From assembly GCA_902595825.1 (NCBI GenBank), contig CACJRP010000001.1:1-64000 (forward strand): 64,000 nt of DNA, written 5' to 3'. The translations under genes were made by a program, and so were the position numbers. The stretch comes from an uncultured Bacteroidota bacterium. GTDB taxonomy: Bacteria; Bacteroidota; Bacteroidia; Flavobacteriales; Flavobacteriaceae. The notes under the pieces are model-generated. The model searched no databases and was not told the DNA's origin. It worked only from the letters and a program-made list of their open reading frames with translations. This document shows positions 46,421-55,790 of the stretch, piece after piece. Position 1 is the stretch's first letter. Each line of letters begins with the position of its first letter.

Positions 46421-47074
46421 TTAAGGTGACAATCTATTAGAATTCCAAGTATTTCCATCATAAATGAATTCCAGACGATCATGTAATCTGTTTTTTCTTC
46501 CTTGCCAAAACTCAAATAATAATGGTTTTACTAGATAACCACCCCAATTTCTTGGTCTTTGAGGATTGATTTTAGTGTATAAATCACTTACTTCTCTAAA
46601 CTTTGCCTCTAGAAACTCTCTACTCTCAATAACTTCACTTTGGTTAGAAACAATAGCTCCAATTTTACTTCCTAAGGGCCTAGATTTGAAATATTCTTCC
46701 GATTTTTTTTTAGGTATTTTACTAGCAGTTCCTTTTATAATAATTTGTTTTTCTAGAGTTGGCCAATAAAAATTAAGACAAACTTTACTGTTATTTGAAA
46801 TCGATTTACCCTTATTACTTTCATAATTAGTAAAAAAAGTAAAGCCGTTCGAACTAAATTTTTTAAGTAAGACAATTCTAGATTTTGGAAAATAATCTAA
46901 ACCAACAGTTGACAACGTCATCGCATTTGGTTCTAATATATCTTTATCTTGTTTTGCTTCCTCAAACCAGTTCGAAAAAATAAAAAATGGGTTAAATTTT
47001 TTAAAATCGTCTGAAATTAATCCTTTTTCATATGATTTTCTAAAATTACTTAAGTCTTCTTCCTTATAATTCAT
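46421..47074 (-). CDS. pdxH: Pyridoxamine 5'-phosphate oxidase
   Basis: A 217-residue FMN enzyme of vitamin B6 salvage. NFRKSYEKGLISDD, PNAMTLSTVGLDYFPKSRIV, FTFFTNYESNKGKSI, GSKIGAIVSNQSEVI and EFWQGRKNRLHDRLEF match PdxH throughout. First gene of a minus-strand run leading into sixA-ppk1-ppx. Confidence 0.96.
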   Translation of the reverse strand: MNYKEEDLSNFRKSYEKGLISDDFKKFNPFFIFSNWFEEAKQDKDILEPNAMTLSTVGLDYFPKSRIVLLKKFSSNGFTFFTNYESNKGKSISNNSKVCLNFYWPTLEKQIIIKGTASKIPKKKSEEYFKSRPLGSKIGAIVSNQSEVIESREFLEAKFREVSDLYTKINPQRPRNWGGYLVKPLLFEFWQGRKNRLHDRLEFIYDGNTWNSNRLSP

Positions 47075-47119
47075 AATTATTGATAAAATTACTAATAATC
47101 ATATAATTCTCTTCAAATG

Positions 47120-48025
47120 CTAAATATCAAATTCAGTTCCTTCAATTGCTAGCTCAACATTTTTAAAATGAATTTTAGCTTCATCAAGGAATTTTTCTAA
47201 ATTTTTGTATCTGTTTGAAAAATGTCCCAAAATTAATTTCTCAACATTAGCAGCTCTAGCTATTTTTGCAGCTTCAGCAGCAGTACTGTGTTTGGTTTTT
47301 TTTGCTAAATCACAATGCGAATCAAGAAATGTTGATTCATGATAGAGACAATTAACTGATGAAATTAATTCAACTATATCTGGATAGTAAGCGGTGTCAC
47401 TGCAAAATGCATATCTTTTGGACTCCTTTGGATTTTTAAGAAAAAAAGAATTTTTAAGTTTTTTACCGTTCTCAAGAGTTATGTCACAACCATCTTTTAT
47501 CTTTTTTATATCATCTATATTTAACTTGTATTCTTTTATTTTAGATTTTATAAGATTCCTTTCATAAAACTTTTCTTCAAATAAAAATCCATTTGTATAT
47601 ATCCTGTGGTTTAAAGGGATTGTTTTAACATTAAAATCCCGATTCTTAAAAATCATTTTTTGATTTTTACCAGTTAGGGCATGAAAGTAAATTTTATAGT
47701 TTAACCATGAACAAGATAATTTTAACTGCAAGTTTATTATTTCTTGTAAACCTTCTGGTGCATAAATGTTCAAATCGGAAACTCTTCCTAAAAGACGAAA
47801 AGTTGAAATTAGACCAATTAATCCAAAGTAATGATCTCCATGTAAATGTGAAATAAAAACATGACTGATTTTATTAAAATTAACTTTTAGTTTTCTTAGT
47901 TGCATTTGAATTCCTTCTCCACAATCGATTAAAATGAAATGATTTTTAATTTTTAAAAGTTGAGAGGTTGTATAATTATTTATTTTAGGAGTAGAAGCAC
48001 TTGAACCTAGAATAGTTAATTTCAT
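47120..48025 (-). CDS. rnz: Ribonuclease Z
   Basis: A 301-residue metallo-beta-lactamase-fold endonuclease that processes tRNA 3' ends. LTILGSSASTPKINNYT at the N-terminus, the metal site SHLHGDHYFGL, and the later FCSDTAYYP and LYHESTF motifs are typical. tRNAs in this window lack encoded CCA, consistent with a need for RNase Z. It lies 45 bp after pyrB on the same strand. Confidence 0.95.
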   Translation of the reverse strand: MKLTILGSSASTPKINNYTTSQLLKIKNHFILIDCGEGIQMQLRKLKVNFNKISHVFISHLHGDHYFGLIGLISTFRLLGRVSDLNIYAPEGLQEIINLQLKLSCSWLNYKIYFHALTGKNQKMIFKNRDFNVKTIPLNHRIYTNGFLFEEKFYERNLIKSKIKEYKLNIDDIKKIKDGCDITLENGKKLKNSFFLKNPKESKRYAFCSDTAYYPDIVELISSVNCLYHESTFLDSHCDLAKKTKHSTAAEAAKIARAANVEKLILGHFSNRYKNLEKFLDEAKIHFKNVELAIEGTEFDI

Positions 48026-48070
48026 TATAATGTTTTTTTTAAAATTAAAATGTAAGCTATAATTTGATTT

Positions 48071-49015
48071 CTAGTTAGAGTTACTAAGTCCGTTCGTCTT
48101 TGAGGCTAGAAGATATAAAACTGCCATTCTTACTGCAACTCCATTTTCAACTTGATCAAGGACGATTGTCTTTTTATTATCCAAAACCTCAGATGTAATT
48201 TCGACTCCTCTATTAATAGGGCCAGGGTGCAGTATTAAAATTTCTTTTCTCAAATTTTTTATTGAAGATGACTTAATTCCATATAAATTGTGATATTCTC
48301 TTAAAGAGGGAAAATAAGTTTCGTGCATTCTTTCATTTTGAACTCTTAAAATATTCACTGCATCACACCAGGAAAGCCCTTTCTCTAGGTCAGATTCATA
48401 TTTAACATCAAAATTTTGAATGAATTTGGGAATTAAGCTTTTGGGTCCACAAACTTTTATTTTGGCACCTAGAAGTTTGAGAGCAAAAATATTTGATAAT
48501 GCAACCCTAGAATGCAAAATATCACCTAAAATAAGTACTCTTTTATTATCTACAGACCCCAATTTTTCATTTATAGAATATGTATCAAGTAAGCCTTGAG
48601 TAGGATGTTCGTGGGTTCCATCTCCTGCGTTAATAACACACGATTTTGTATTCCTTGTCAAAAATTCGGCCGCACCAGGACTAGGATGTCTAATAATTAT
48701 CATATCTACTTTCATAGCCAAGATGTTATTTACAGTGTCAATAAGCGTCTCCCCTTTTGAAATTGAAGAACCTATTTTTGAGAAATTAATTATATCTGCG
48801 CTTAATCTTTTCTCAGCTAACTCAAAAGATAATTTTGTCCTAGTCGAATTTTCAAAGAATAAGTTAGCAATAGTAACGCCTTTAAGAGTAGGAACTTTTT
48901 TTATTTTTCTTTTTAAAATTTCTTTAAAGCTATCGGCCGTCTCGAAAATTAAATTAATGTCATCTTTGGAAAGGTATTTTATACCTAAAAGGTTGTTAAC
49001 TGAAATTTGTTTCAT
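48071..49015 (-). CDS. pyrB: Aspartate carbamoyltransferase catalytic subunit
   Basis: A 314-residue enzyme of pyrimidine synthesis. The carbamoyl-phosphate motif FFENSTRTKLSFELAEKRL, INAGDGTHEHPTQGLLDTY and ILHPGPINRGVEI are all present. No pyrI (regulatory chain) is next to it. Its start overlaps pyrR by 20 bp. Confidence 0.96.
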   Translation of the reverse strand: MKQISVNNLLGIKYLSKDDINLIFETADSFKEILKRKIKKVPTLKGVTIANLFFENSTRTKLSFELAEKRLSADIINFSKIGSSISKGETLIDTVNNILAMKVDMIIIRHPSPGAAEFLTRNTKSCVINAGDGTHEHPTQGLLDTYSINEKLGSVDNKRVLILGDILHSRVALSNIFALKLLGAKIKVCGPKSLIPKFIQNFDVKYESDLEKGLSWCDAVNILRVQNERMHETYFPSLREYHNLYGIKSSSIKNLRKEILILHPGPINRGVEITSEVLDNKKTIVLDQVENGVAVRMAVLYLLASKTNGLSNSN

Positions 49016-49556
49016 TATTATCTTTTAATATATAAACAGCATCCTCAATGTTGGATTCTTGCAAATTAACACTCACTCTGTCATTTTGAAGCGTATCTAC
49101 ATTTAGACCTACATAATCGGGTTGAATTGGAAGATGTCTTGTAAACCTCCTATTGATCAATGTTAATAATTCAATTTTTATAGGTCTTCCATACGACTCA
49201 ATAGCAATTAATGCCGCTCTTATACTCCTCCCAGTATATAAAACATCGTCTACTAATACTACACGCTTGTCTTCAATATCAAAATTTATATTAGAAAAAC
49301 TAGCTTTAGGTTGAATCTTTTTATTTCTAAAATCATCACGGAAAAAGGTAGTATCTAACTTACCGTATTTTAAATTTGGTATTAGATATTTTTCTTTTAG
49401 TTTTTTTATCAACTTATTGAGAACAAAAATCCCTCTTGGTTGTAATCCAATTAATACTGAATTTGTAAAATCAAAATGGTTCTCAATTAACTCACAACTT
49501 AATCTACTTATTAGTATATCTAAGGTAAGTTTATCGAGAAGTTTTTTTTGTGTCAC
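48996..49556 (-). CDS. pyrR: Bifunctional pyr operon regulator / uracil phosphoribosyltransferase
   Basis: A 186-residue phosphoribosyltransferase-fold protein. The PRPP-binding loop VVLVDDVLYTGRSIRAAL and RGIFVLNKL match PyrR, which in other phyla binds pyr mRNA with UMP and causes attenuation. Upstream 53 bp to rpsA show no clear attenuator, so RNA-based control is not evident here. It overlaps pyrB. Confidence 0.92.
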   Translation of the reverse strand: MTQKKLLDKLTLDILISRLSCELIENHFDFTNSVLIGLQPRGIFVLNKLIKKLKEKYLIPNLKYGKLDTTFFRDDFRNKKIQPKASFSNINFDIEDKRVVLVDDVLYTGRSIRAALIAIESYGRPIKIELLTLINRRFTRHLPIQPDYVGLNVDTLQNDRVSVNLQESNIEDAVYILKDNNETNFS

Positions 49557-49609
49557 GAATATATATTAAATATAATTTCGATATGTAAAATTTAAAGTTA
49601 TTTAAATTA

Positions 49610-51736
49610 TTACTTTTTATCCATTTTTTCTTTAAGATCTGCTAGAGCATCTAAATCACCAAGTGTTGCTTTTTCATTAGTATCAGAACTATTTTGAATT
49701 TTATTTTTAATTATAGTTTTTCTTTCATCATTTTTAAAAGTTGATGTATGAGACGCAACTACCCTTTTAAAATCCTTGTTAAACTCAATAATTTTAAATT
49801 TAACTTTTTCATTAAGACCTAATCTGCTACCATCTTCTTTTTCCATATGCCTTGACGGAACAAATGCAGTTATATTTTCATTAAAACTTATTATAGCTCC
49901 TTTGTCAACGATTTCGGTCAATTGAACATTATGTATGGTTCCCTCAGAAAACTCCTTTGCGTACTTATCCCAAGGATTTTCTTGAGTTTGTTTATGTCCT
50001 AGACTCAACTTTCTTCCTTCAACATCTAATTCCATCACAATTACGTCTATAGTGTCACCAACCGTCAAAATTTCAGAAGGGTGTTTGACTTTTTTGGTCC
50101 AAGATAAATCAGATATATAAACCAAACCGTCAATTCCTTCTTCAAGCTCGATAAATACGCCGAAGTTTGTGAAATTTCTAACTATACCCTTATGTTTCGA
50201 ACCAACAGGATATTTGGCGGTTATATCAGTCCAAGGGTCCTGAGTTAATTGCTTAATTCCAAGTGACATTTTTCTTGATTCTCTGTCCATTGTTAGTATT
50301 TGGGCTTCTACCTCGTCCCCAACATTTACAAAATCTTGTGCAGATCTAAGATGGGTCGACCATGACATTTCTGAGACATGAACAAGTCCCTCAACTCCAT
50401 CTTCAATTTCTACAAAAGCTCCGTAATCTGCAATTACAACAACTTTTCCCTTTACATTTGACCCTTCTTTTATATCTTCTCCTAATTTATCCCAAGGATG
50501 ATCACTGAGTTGTTTTAAACCAAGTTGAATCCTAGATTTATTATCATCAAAATCTAGTATAACAACATTTAGTTTTTGATCCAGTTCTAAAATTTCACTT
50601 GGATGAATAATCCTGCTCCAAGAAAGATCAGTTATATGGATTAAGCCGTCAACTCCACCGAGATCAATGAAAACCCCATAAGAAGTTATATTCTTTACAG
50701 TTCCTTCAAGTACTTGACCTTTCTCTAATTGACCAATAATTTCCTTTTTTTGCTCTTCGATGTCAGCTTCAATAAGTGCTTTGTGAGAAACGACAACATT
50801 TTTAAATTCGTGATTAATTTTAACAACTTTAAATTCCATTGTTTTGTCCACAAATTGGTCATAATCCCTTATAGGTTTTACATCAATCTGAGAACCCGGT
50901 AGAAAAGCTTCTATCCCGAAAACATCTACAATCATTCCACCTTTAGTTCTGCATTTTACATGACCATTTACTATTTCTCCACTATCATGTGCATTATTTA
51001 CCCTTTCCCATGCTTTTATAGTTCTAGCTTTTCTATGAGATAAAATTAGTTGCCCTGTTTTGTCTTCCCTCAAGTCCACTATCACTTCTACTTTGTCACC
51101 AATTTTTAGATTGGGATTGTATCTGAATTCGTTTAAGGAGATGACTCCCTCGGATTTAGCATTTATATCAATTATAGCCTCTCTATCAGTCATGTGTACA
51201 ACAGATCCTTCGATTACATCTTCATCTGTTGTATCTACAAAATTTTTCGAAACTAGTTTTTCAAATTCCTGGATTTTTTCATTGTCGATTTCGTCTAAAC
51301 CCTCTTCATAAAGGTGCCAATCGAAAGATGCTAGATCTTGATCAATTTTTTCTTTTGTTTTATTTCGTTTTTTTGATGATGGTATAATCTTTTCTGTTTT
51401 TTCTTCTTTATCACTTTTAATTTTTGTAGATCTTTTTTCTAGTTTTGGTTTAGATTCAGTCTTTTTAGAAGACTTTCCTTTGGATGACTTGGATTCTTCT
51501 ACTTTTATTGATTTTGACGCTTGGGACTTGGTTTTGGCTGATTCTTTTATTTCTGAAACTGATTTAGTGTTCTTAGATTTAGTTTCTTTTTTTGGTGCTT
51601 TCCCAACCTCTTTAGTTGAAGGAGATTTTTGTGAAGTTTTTTGGGTAGTTAATTTTTTTGTATTTGATGCAACTTTTTTTTTAATCTCATCCTTTTTAGG
51701 TTTTTGTTTCTTTTCTTTTTGTTCTTTAGCCATCAT
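49610..51736 (-). CDS. rpsA: 30S ribosomal protein S1 with a long lysine-rich N-terminal tail
   Basis: A 708-residue S1 protein. About the first 133 residues are low-complexity, with 44 lysines in residues 1-130 plus many Ser/Thr/Glu, and no S1 fold. After DLASFDWHLYEEGLDEID come six S1/OB-fold repeats, the clearest being GVFIDLGGVDGLIHITDLSW, GAFVEIEDGVEGLVHVSEMS and GVFIELEEGIDGLVYISDLS. S1 helps messages without a Shine-Dalgarno sequence bind the ribosome, which matters in Bacteroidota. Flavobacterial S1 tails are in my recollection shorter and more acidic, so the basic tail is unusual. It has its own promoter. Confidence 0.95.
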   Translation of the reverse strand: MMAKEQKEKKQKPKKDEIKKKVASNTKKLTTQKTSQKSPSTKEVGKAPKKETKSKNTKSVSEIKESAKTKSQASKSIKVEESKSSKGKSSKKTESKPKLEKRSTKIKSDKEEKTEKIIPSSKKRNKTKEKIDQDLASFDWHLYEEGLDEIDNEKIQEFEKLVSKNFVDTTDEDVIEGSVVHMTDREAIIDINAKSEGVISLNEFRYNPNLKIGDKVEVIVDLREDKTGQLILSHRKARTIKAWERVNNAHDSGEIVNGHVKCRTKGGMIVDVFGIEAFLPGSQIDVKPIRDYDQFVDKTMEFKVVKINHEFKNVVVSHKALIEADIEEQKKEIIGQLEKGQVLEGTVKNITSYGVFIDLGGVDGLIHITDLSWSRIIHPSEILELDQKLNVVILDFDDNKSRIQLGLKQLSDHPWDKLGEDIKEGSNVKGKVVVIADYGAFVEIEDGVEGLVHVSEMSWSTHLRSAQDFVNVGDEVEAQILTMDRESRKMSLGIKQLTQDPWTDITAKYPVGSKHKGIVRNFTNFGVFIELEEGIDGLVYISDLSWTKKVKHPSEILTVGDTIDVIVMELDVEGRKLSLGHKQTQENPWDKYAKEFSEGTIHNVQLTEIVDKGAIISFNENITAFVPSRHMEKEDGSRLGLNEKVKFKIIEFNKDFKRVVASHTSTFKNDERKTIIKNKIQNSSDTNEKATLGDLDALADLKEKMDKK

Positions 51737-51830
51737 TTTAAAATTTGTATCCTGCTAATAATTTATGAAGCTTTAATTGAAATTAACAGAAGGATTATTA
51801 TAACTCCGCTTCACTTAATCAAAGAGTGTG

Positions 51831-51861
51831 CAAATATATGCTTTAATCGTTTATTAACAAC
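51831..51861 (-). promoter_or_regulatory. Promoter of rpsA
   Basis: On the minus strand, GTTG (51861-51858) as -33 and TATATTTG (51838-51831) as -7, with a 19-bp spacer. The expected start at about 51827 gives a leader of ~90 nucleotides. The 243-bp gap to the DUF4212 gene holds nothing else that I can support. Confidence 0.55.
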
Positions 51862-51979
51862 GATAATTTGAGAATAATTCGATCGAATATTCTTAAAAAT
51901 TTGATCATTGAAATTAAAAAAGTGAACTTCTCTTCCACTCTAAATTGTTTTTTGTACATTAAAAAAATTTTAAAAAAAA

Positions 51980-52231
51980 TTGAAAAAAAATAATTTCAAC
52001 AATAAAGAATATTGGAAATCTAACTTAAAATTCGTTTTAATTCTCCTTGCAGTCTGGTTTACTGTTTCTTTTGGGTTTGGCATACTCCTCGTTGAATATT
52101 TAAATCAATTCCAAATTGGAGGTTTCCCCCTTGGGTTTTGGTTTTCACAACAAGGCTCTATTTATATTTTTGTGATTTTAATTTTTATATACATCTATCT
52201 AATGAATAAACTGGATAAAAAATTCAAATAA
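51980..52231 (+). CDS. DUF4212 small symporter subunit
   Basis: An 83-residue membrane protein with two hydrophobic helices: KSNLKFVLILLAVWFTVSF and the segment around YIFVILIFIYIYLMN, joined by GGFPLGFWFSQQGS, the DUF4212 core. It is predicted to partner the adjacent VC_2705-like symporter, whose ATG starts right after its stop. No in-frame ATG exists upstream, so the TTG at 51980 is the start. Confidence 0.9.
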   Translation: MKKNNFNNKEYWKSNLKFVLILLAVWFTVSFGFGILLVEYLNQFQIGGFPLGFWFSQQGSIYIFVILIFIYIYLMNKLDKKFK

Positions 52232-53893
52232 ATGGAACTTCAAATATGGATTTGGCTTTTAGTGGGATTATCATTTGCATTGTACATAGGGATTGCAATA
52301 TGGTCTAGGGCTGGAAACACGAAAGAATTTTATATTGCCGGAAGAGGTGTTCCTCCAATAGCAAATGGAATGGCGACTGCTGCTGATTGGATGTCTGCTG
52401 CTTCTTTTATTTCTATGGCAGGAATTATATCATTTATAGGCTATGATGGGTCAGTTTATCTTATGGGGTGGACTGGTGGATATGTTTTATTAGCATTGCT
52501 TTTGGCTCCATATTTAAGAAAATTTGGAAAGTTTACTGTACCTGACTTTATCGGAGAAAGATACTATTCATCAACTGCAAGATTGGTCGCTGTTTTTTGT
52601 GCTTTAATAGTATCTTTTACCTACGTAGCTGGTCAAATGAGAGGGGTGGGTGTGGTTTTTTCGAGATATCTTGAAGTCGACATTAACACCGGTGTGTTTA
52701 TTGGTATGGCTATAGTTTTATTTTACGCAGTATTAGGTGGAATGAAAGGAATTACATATACCCAAGTCGCTCAATATTGTGTTTTAATTTTCGCTTTTTT
52801 GATTCCAGCAATTTTCATATCATTTCTAAGTACAGGTTGGGTTATCCCACAAGTTGGATTTGGATCTTCAGATCAAAATGGCATTTATCTTCTTGATAAA
52901 TTAAATTCGTTACACAAAGAGTTAGGTTTTAGTAATTATACGAGTGGAACTAAGTCAATGTTGGATATGCTTCTGATTACACTTGCCCTAATGGTAGGGA
53001 CCGCTGGTTTACCTCACGTTATTGTTCGTTTCTTTACAGTAAAAAAGGTAAGTGATGCTAGAAAATCTGCTGGTTGGGCACTTTTATTTATAGCTATATT
53101 GTACACTACTGCACCAGCTATTGCAGTTTTTGCAAGAATAAATCTTATTGAAACAACAAATAATAAGATATATTCAAATATGCCTACTTGGTTTAAAAAA
53201 TGGGAGGAAACAGGTCTTATCGAGTTTACAGATAAAAACAATGACCAAATAATTCAGTACAGTGCTGATAATACTAAAAATGAATTAATTATTGACAGAG
53301 ATATTATGGTTCTTGCAAATCCTGAAATCGCTCAATTACCAAACTGGGTAATTGCCCTACTTGCTGCGGGTGCACTTGCGGCTGCCTTGTCAACTGCTGC
53401 TGGCCTTCTGCTTGTTATTTCTTCGTCAATTTCTCATGATTTAATTAAAGGAATTATATACCCTAAAGTAAATGAAAAACAAGAATTAGTCGCAGCTCGA
53501 ATTTCTTCTTTTGTGGCTGTAATGCTAGCTGGATATTTTGGTATTAATCCACCGGGATTTGTAGCAGCTACAGTTGCACTTGCATTTGGACTTGCCGCTG
53601 CATCTTTTTTCCCTGCGATTGTAATGGGAATATTTAGTTTAAAAATGAACAAAGAAGGTGCTGTTTGTGGAATGATAGCTGGAATGTCTTTGATGCTTAT
53701 TTATATGCTAAAATTCAAATTCGGGTGGTTTGGAGGAGGGGATTCATCTCAATGGTGGTTTGGAATCTCACCCGAAGGCTTTGGTAGTATAGCTATGCTA
53801 TTTAACTTTTTAATTTCAATAACTGTTTCAAAATTCACAAAAAAAATTCCAGAAAGAGTCCAAAAACTAGTCCTAGAAATAAGAAAACCTTAA
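52232..53893 (+). CDS. VC_2705-like sodium:solute symporter
   Basis: A 553-residue SSS transporter. FYIAGRGVPPIANGMATAAD, DWMSAASFISMAG, VPDFIGERYYSSTARL and GLPHVIVRFFTV are typical for the acetate-like symporters paired with DUF4212. About 13 membrane segments are expected, with a hydrophilic insertion around residues 305-365. The gene order DUF4212-symporter-SulP suggests import of small anions or organic acids in a sodium-rich, marine setting; the exact substrate is unknown. Confidence 0.9.
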   Translation: MELQIWIWLLVGLSFALYIGIAIWSRAGNTKEFYIAGRGVPPIANGMATAADWMSAASFISMAGIISFIGYDGSVYLMGWTGGYVLLALLLAPYLRKFGKFTVPDFIGERYYSSTARLVAVFCALIVSFTYVAGQMRGVGVVFSRYLEVDINTGVFIGMAIVLFYAVLGGMKGITYTQVAQYCVLIFAFLIPAIFISFLSTGWVIPQVGFGSSDQNGIYLLDKLNSLHKELGFSNYTSGTKSMLDMLLITLALMVGTAGLPHVIVRFFTVKKVSDARKSAGWALLFIAILYTTAPAIAVFARINLIETTNNKIYSNMPTWFKKWEETGLIEFTDKNNDQIIQYSADNTKNELIIDRDIMVLANPEIAQLPNWVIALLAAGALAAALSTAAGLLLVISSSISHDLIKGIIYPKVNEKQELVAARISSFVAVMLAGYFGINPPGFVAATVALAFGLAAASFFPAIVMGIFSLKMNKEGAVCGMIAGMSLMLIYMLKFKFGWFGGGDSSQWWFGISPEGFGSIAMLFNFLISITVSKFTKKIPERVQKLVLEIRKP

Positions 53894-53959
53894 TAAACAA
53901 TAAGCATTTTGTATTTAAGAGAAGTTATTAATTAAAAATTATTTCTATTTTTGCTGCTT

Positions 53960-55780
53960 ATGTTTAAAGAGGTTTTAAAATTTGACTTTTCAAATTTAAG
54001 AGGTGATTTTTTTGGAGGAATAACTGCTGGTATAGTTGCTCTCCCACTTGCACTAGCGTTTGGGTTAAGTTCTGGGTTAGGTCCTAGTGCCGGTTTATAT
54101 GGTGCTATTTTTATCAGTTTTTTCGCAGCTTTTTTCGGAGGTACTCCGACCCAGATATCAGGTCCTACTGCTCCTATGACGGCTGTAAGCATGGTCTTTA
54201 TTGCGGATATTCTATCCAATTTTGATGGATCTATAAGTAAGGCATTACCCATTATTCTTGCAGTATTTATGCTATCTGGTCTTTTACAAATTGTATTGGG
54301 CTTTATTGGAGTTGGAAAATATATAAGATATATTCCTTATCCTGTTGTTTCTGGTTTTATGACAGCTATAGGTGTTATTATTCTAGTCACCCAAATCGCA
54401 CCAACGGTGGGTTATTATGTAAAAGAAGATAATGAATTTGTTGAAAATTTTAAAGAAAGGGCAGAAAGTAATCTTCTTCAAAAATCTCTTAATGATGAAA
54501 TAAGTAATGAGATGTTAGTTTTAGACGATTTTGAGTCTGCAATAAAAAATTCTAACGAAATAACTCAGAGTGATATAATGACAGAAGCTAAAACTTTGGC
54601 TAGCAAGGAAGCTTCTGGAGTATTAGGAACTTTCAATGTTTTGCCAAGAATCATAAAAAACATTGATATAACCGAACTTTTATTAGCTCTTTTTACAATA
54701 GCTATTATTTATGGATTTAAAAAAATAACTACCGCTGTCCCTAGTACTCTTGTTGCCTTATTCGCAGTGTCTGGAGTAGCGTACGGATTTGGAATTAATT
54801 ATAGACCAATATCAGCAATACCGTCAGGACTTCCAGAAATACAATATGGTGTATTTAAGGTTCTTGACATCGCACTAGTTGCAAAATATATTTTTACTGC
54901 AATTACTCTCGCACTTTTAGGGGCAATTGATTCACTTCTTACCTCTATTGTAGCTGATAATATGACTAAAACAATTCATGAACCCAACAAAGAGCTTATT
55001 GGTCAAGGAATTGGTAATTCAATTGGAGCTCTTTTCGGAGGTATTCCTGGTGCAGGAGCTACCATTAGGACAGTAGTAAATATAAATTCAGGGGGTAAAA
55101 CAAGACTATCTGGAATGATCGCCGGACTTTTACTTCTTTTTATTCTATTGGCAGTAGGTCCTGTTGCTTCGAAAATTCCTGCTGCGGTGCTTGCAGGTAT
55201 TTTAATAACAGTAGGAATAGGCGTTATGGATTATAAAGGGCTAAAGGCCATTCCTTATATGCCAAGGCCTGAAGTTTTTATACTAATAATTGTGTTGGTC
55301 CTCTCCTCAATTTGGAACTTGGTATACGCTGTTGGTATTGGTTTAGTTATTGCTTCGCTTATTTTCATGAAAAAAGTTGGTGATTTAACAAGTGAAAGTT
55401 TTAACTTTTTTCCATTAAAAAAAGGGGAATTTAAACTTCCTTCAAATCTTAAAGAAGAGATTTTTATAAAAGATATTGAAGGGCCTCTTTTCTTTGGAAG
55501 TAGTTCTAATTTTAATCAAACGGCTAAACAAATTCCGTTAACAGTATCAATCTTGATTATTAGACTCAAAAAAGTGCCTTATATTGATCAATCTGGGTTG
55601 TATGCACTAGAAACTGTAATTAATGATTTAATTTCAAAAGATACAAAAGTATTTCTCGTTGGGCTTAATGACCAACCAAAGAACTTGATGGAAAAAGCAA
55701 ACATAATACCTAATTTAATTCCAAGAGAACAAATTTTTAATGATTTTGAATCATCTATACTTTCAATAAAAAGTTCTTAA
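53960..55780 (+). CDS. SulP family inorganic anion transporter with STAS domain
   Basis: A 606-residue transporter starting MFKEVLKFDFSNLRGDFFGG (ATG at 53960; an upstream TTG was rejected). GITAGIVALPLALAFGLSSG, GTPTQISGPTAPMT and GAIDSLLTSIVADNMT are conserved SulP membrane signatures; the C-terminal ~130 residues form a STAS domain (YIDQSGLYALETVINDL). A hydrophilic insertion of about 75 residues after the first ~150 interrupts the membrane region. SulP proteins carry sulfate or bicarbonate; for a marine bacterium bicarbonate is possible, but this is inference. Confidence 0.92.
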   Translation: MFKEVLKFDFSNLRGDFFGGITAGIVALPLALAFGLSSGLGPSAGLYGAIFISFFAAFFGGTPTQISGPTAPMTAVSMVFIADILSNFDGSISKALPIILAVFMLSGLLQIVLGFIGVGKYIRYIPYPVVSGFMTAIGVIILVTQIAPTVGYYVKEDNEFVENFKERAESNLLQKSLNDEISNEMLVLDDFESAIKNSNEITQSDIMTEAKTLASKEASGVLGTFNVLPRIIKNIDITELLLALFTIAIIYGFKKITTAVPSTLVALFAVSGVAYGFGINYRPISAIPSGLPEIQYGVFKVLDIALVAKYIFTAITLALLGAIDSLLTSIVADNMTKTIHEPNKELIGQGIGNSIGALFGGIPGAGATIRTVVNINSGGKTRLSGMIAGLLLLFILLAVGPVASKIPAAVLAGILITVGIGVMDYKGLKAIPYMPRPEVFILIIVLVLSSIWNLVYAVGIGLVIASLIFMKKVGDLTSESFNFFPLKKGEFKLPSNLKEEIFIKDIEGPLFFGSSSNFNQTAKQIPLTVSILIIRLKKVPYIDQSGLYALETVINDLISKDTKVFLVGLNDQPKNLMEKANIIPNLIPREQIFNDFESSILSIKSS

Positions 55781-55790
55781 AATATAAATT

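Noticed and set aside
51480-51758. Hydrophobic plus-strand frame antisense to the S1 tail, looking like a membrane protein.
   Set aside because: The reverse complement of Lys/Ser-rich codons gives Phe/Leu-rich translations by base composition; no start signal or homologous motif.
53932-54252. 106-codon minus-strand frame within the start of the SulP gene.
   Set aside because: Mirror image of the conserved SulP membrane segments; no recognisable motif and no promoter.
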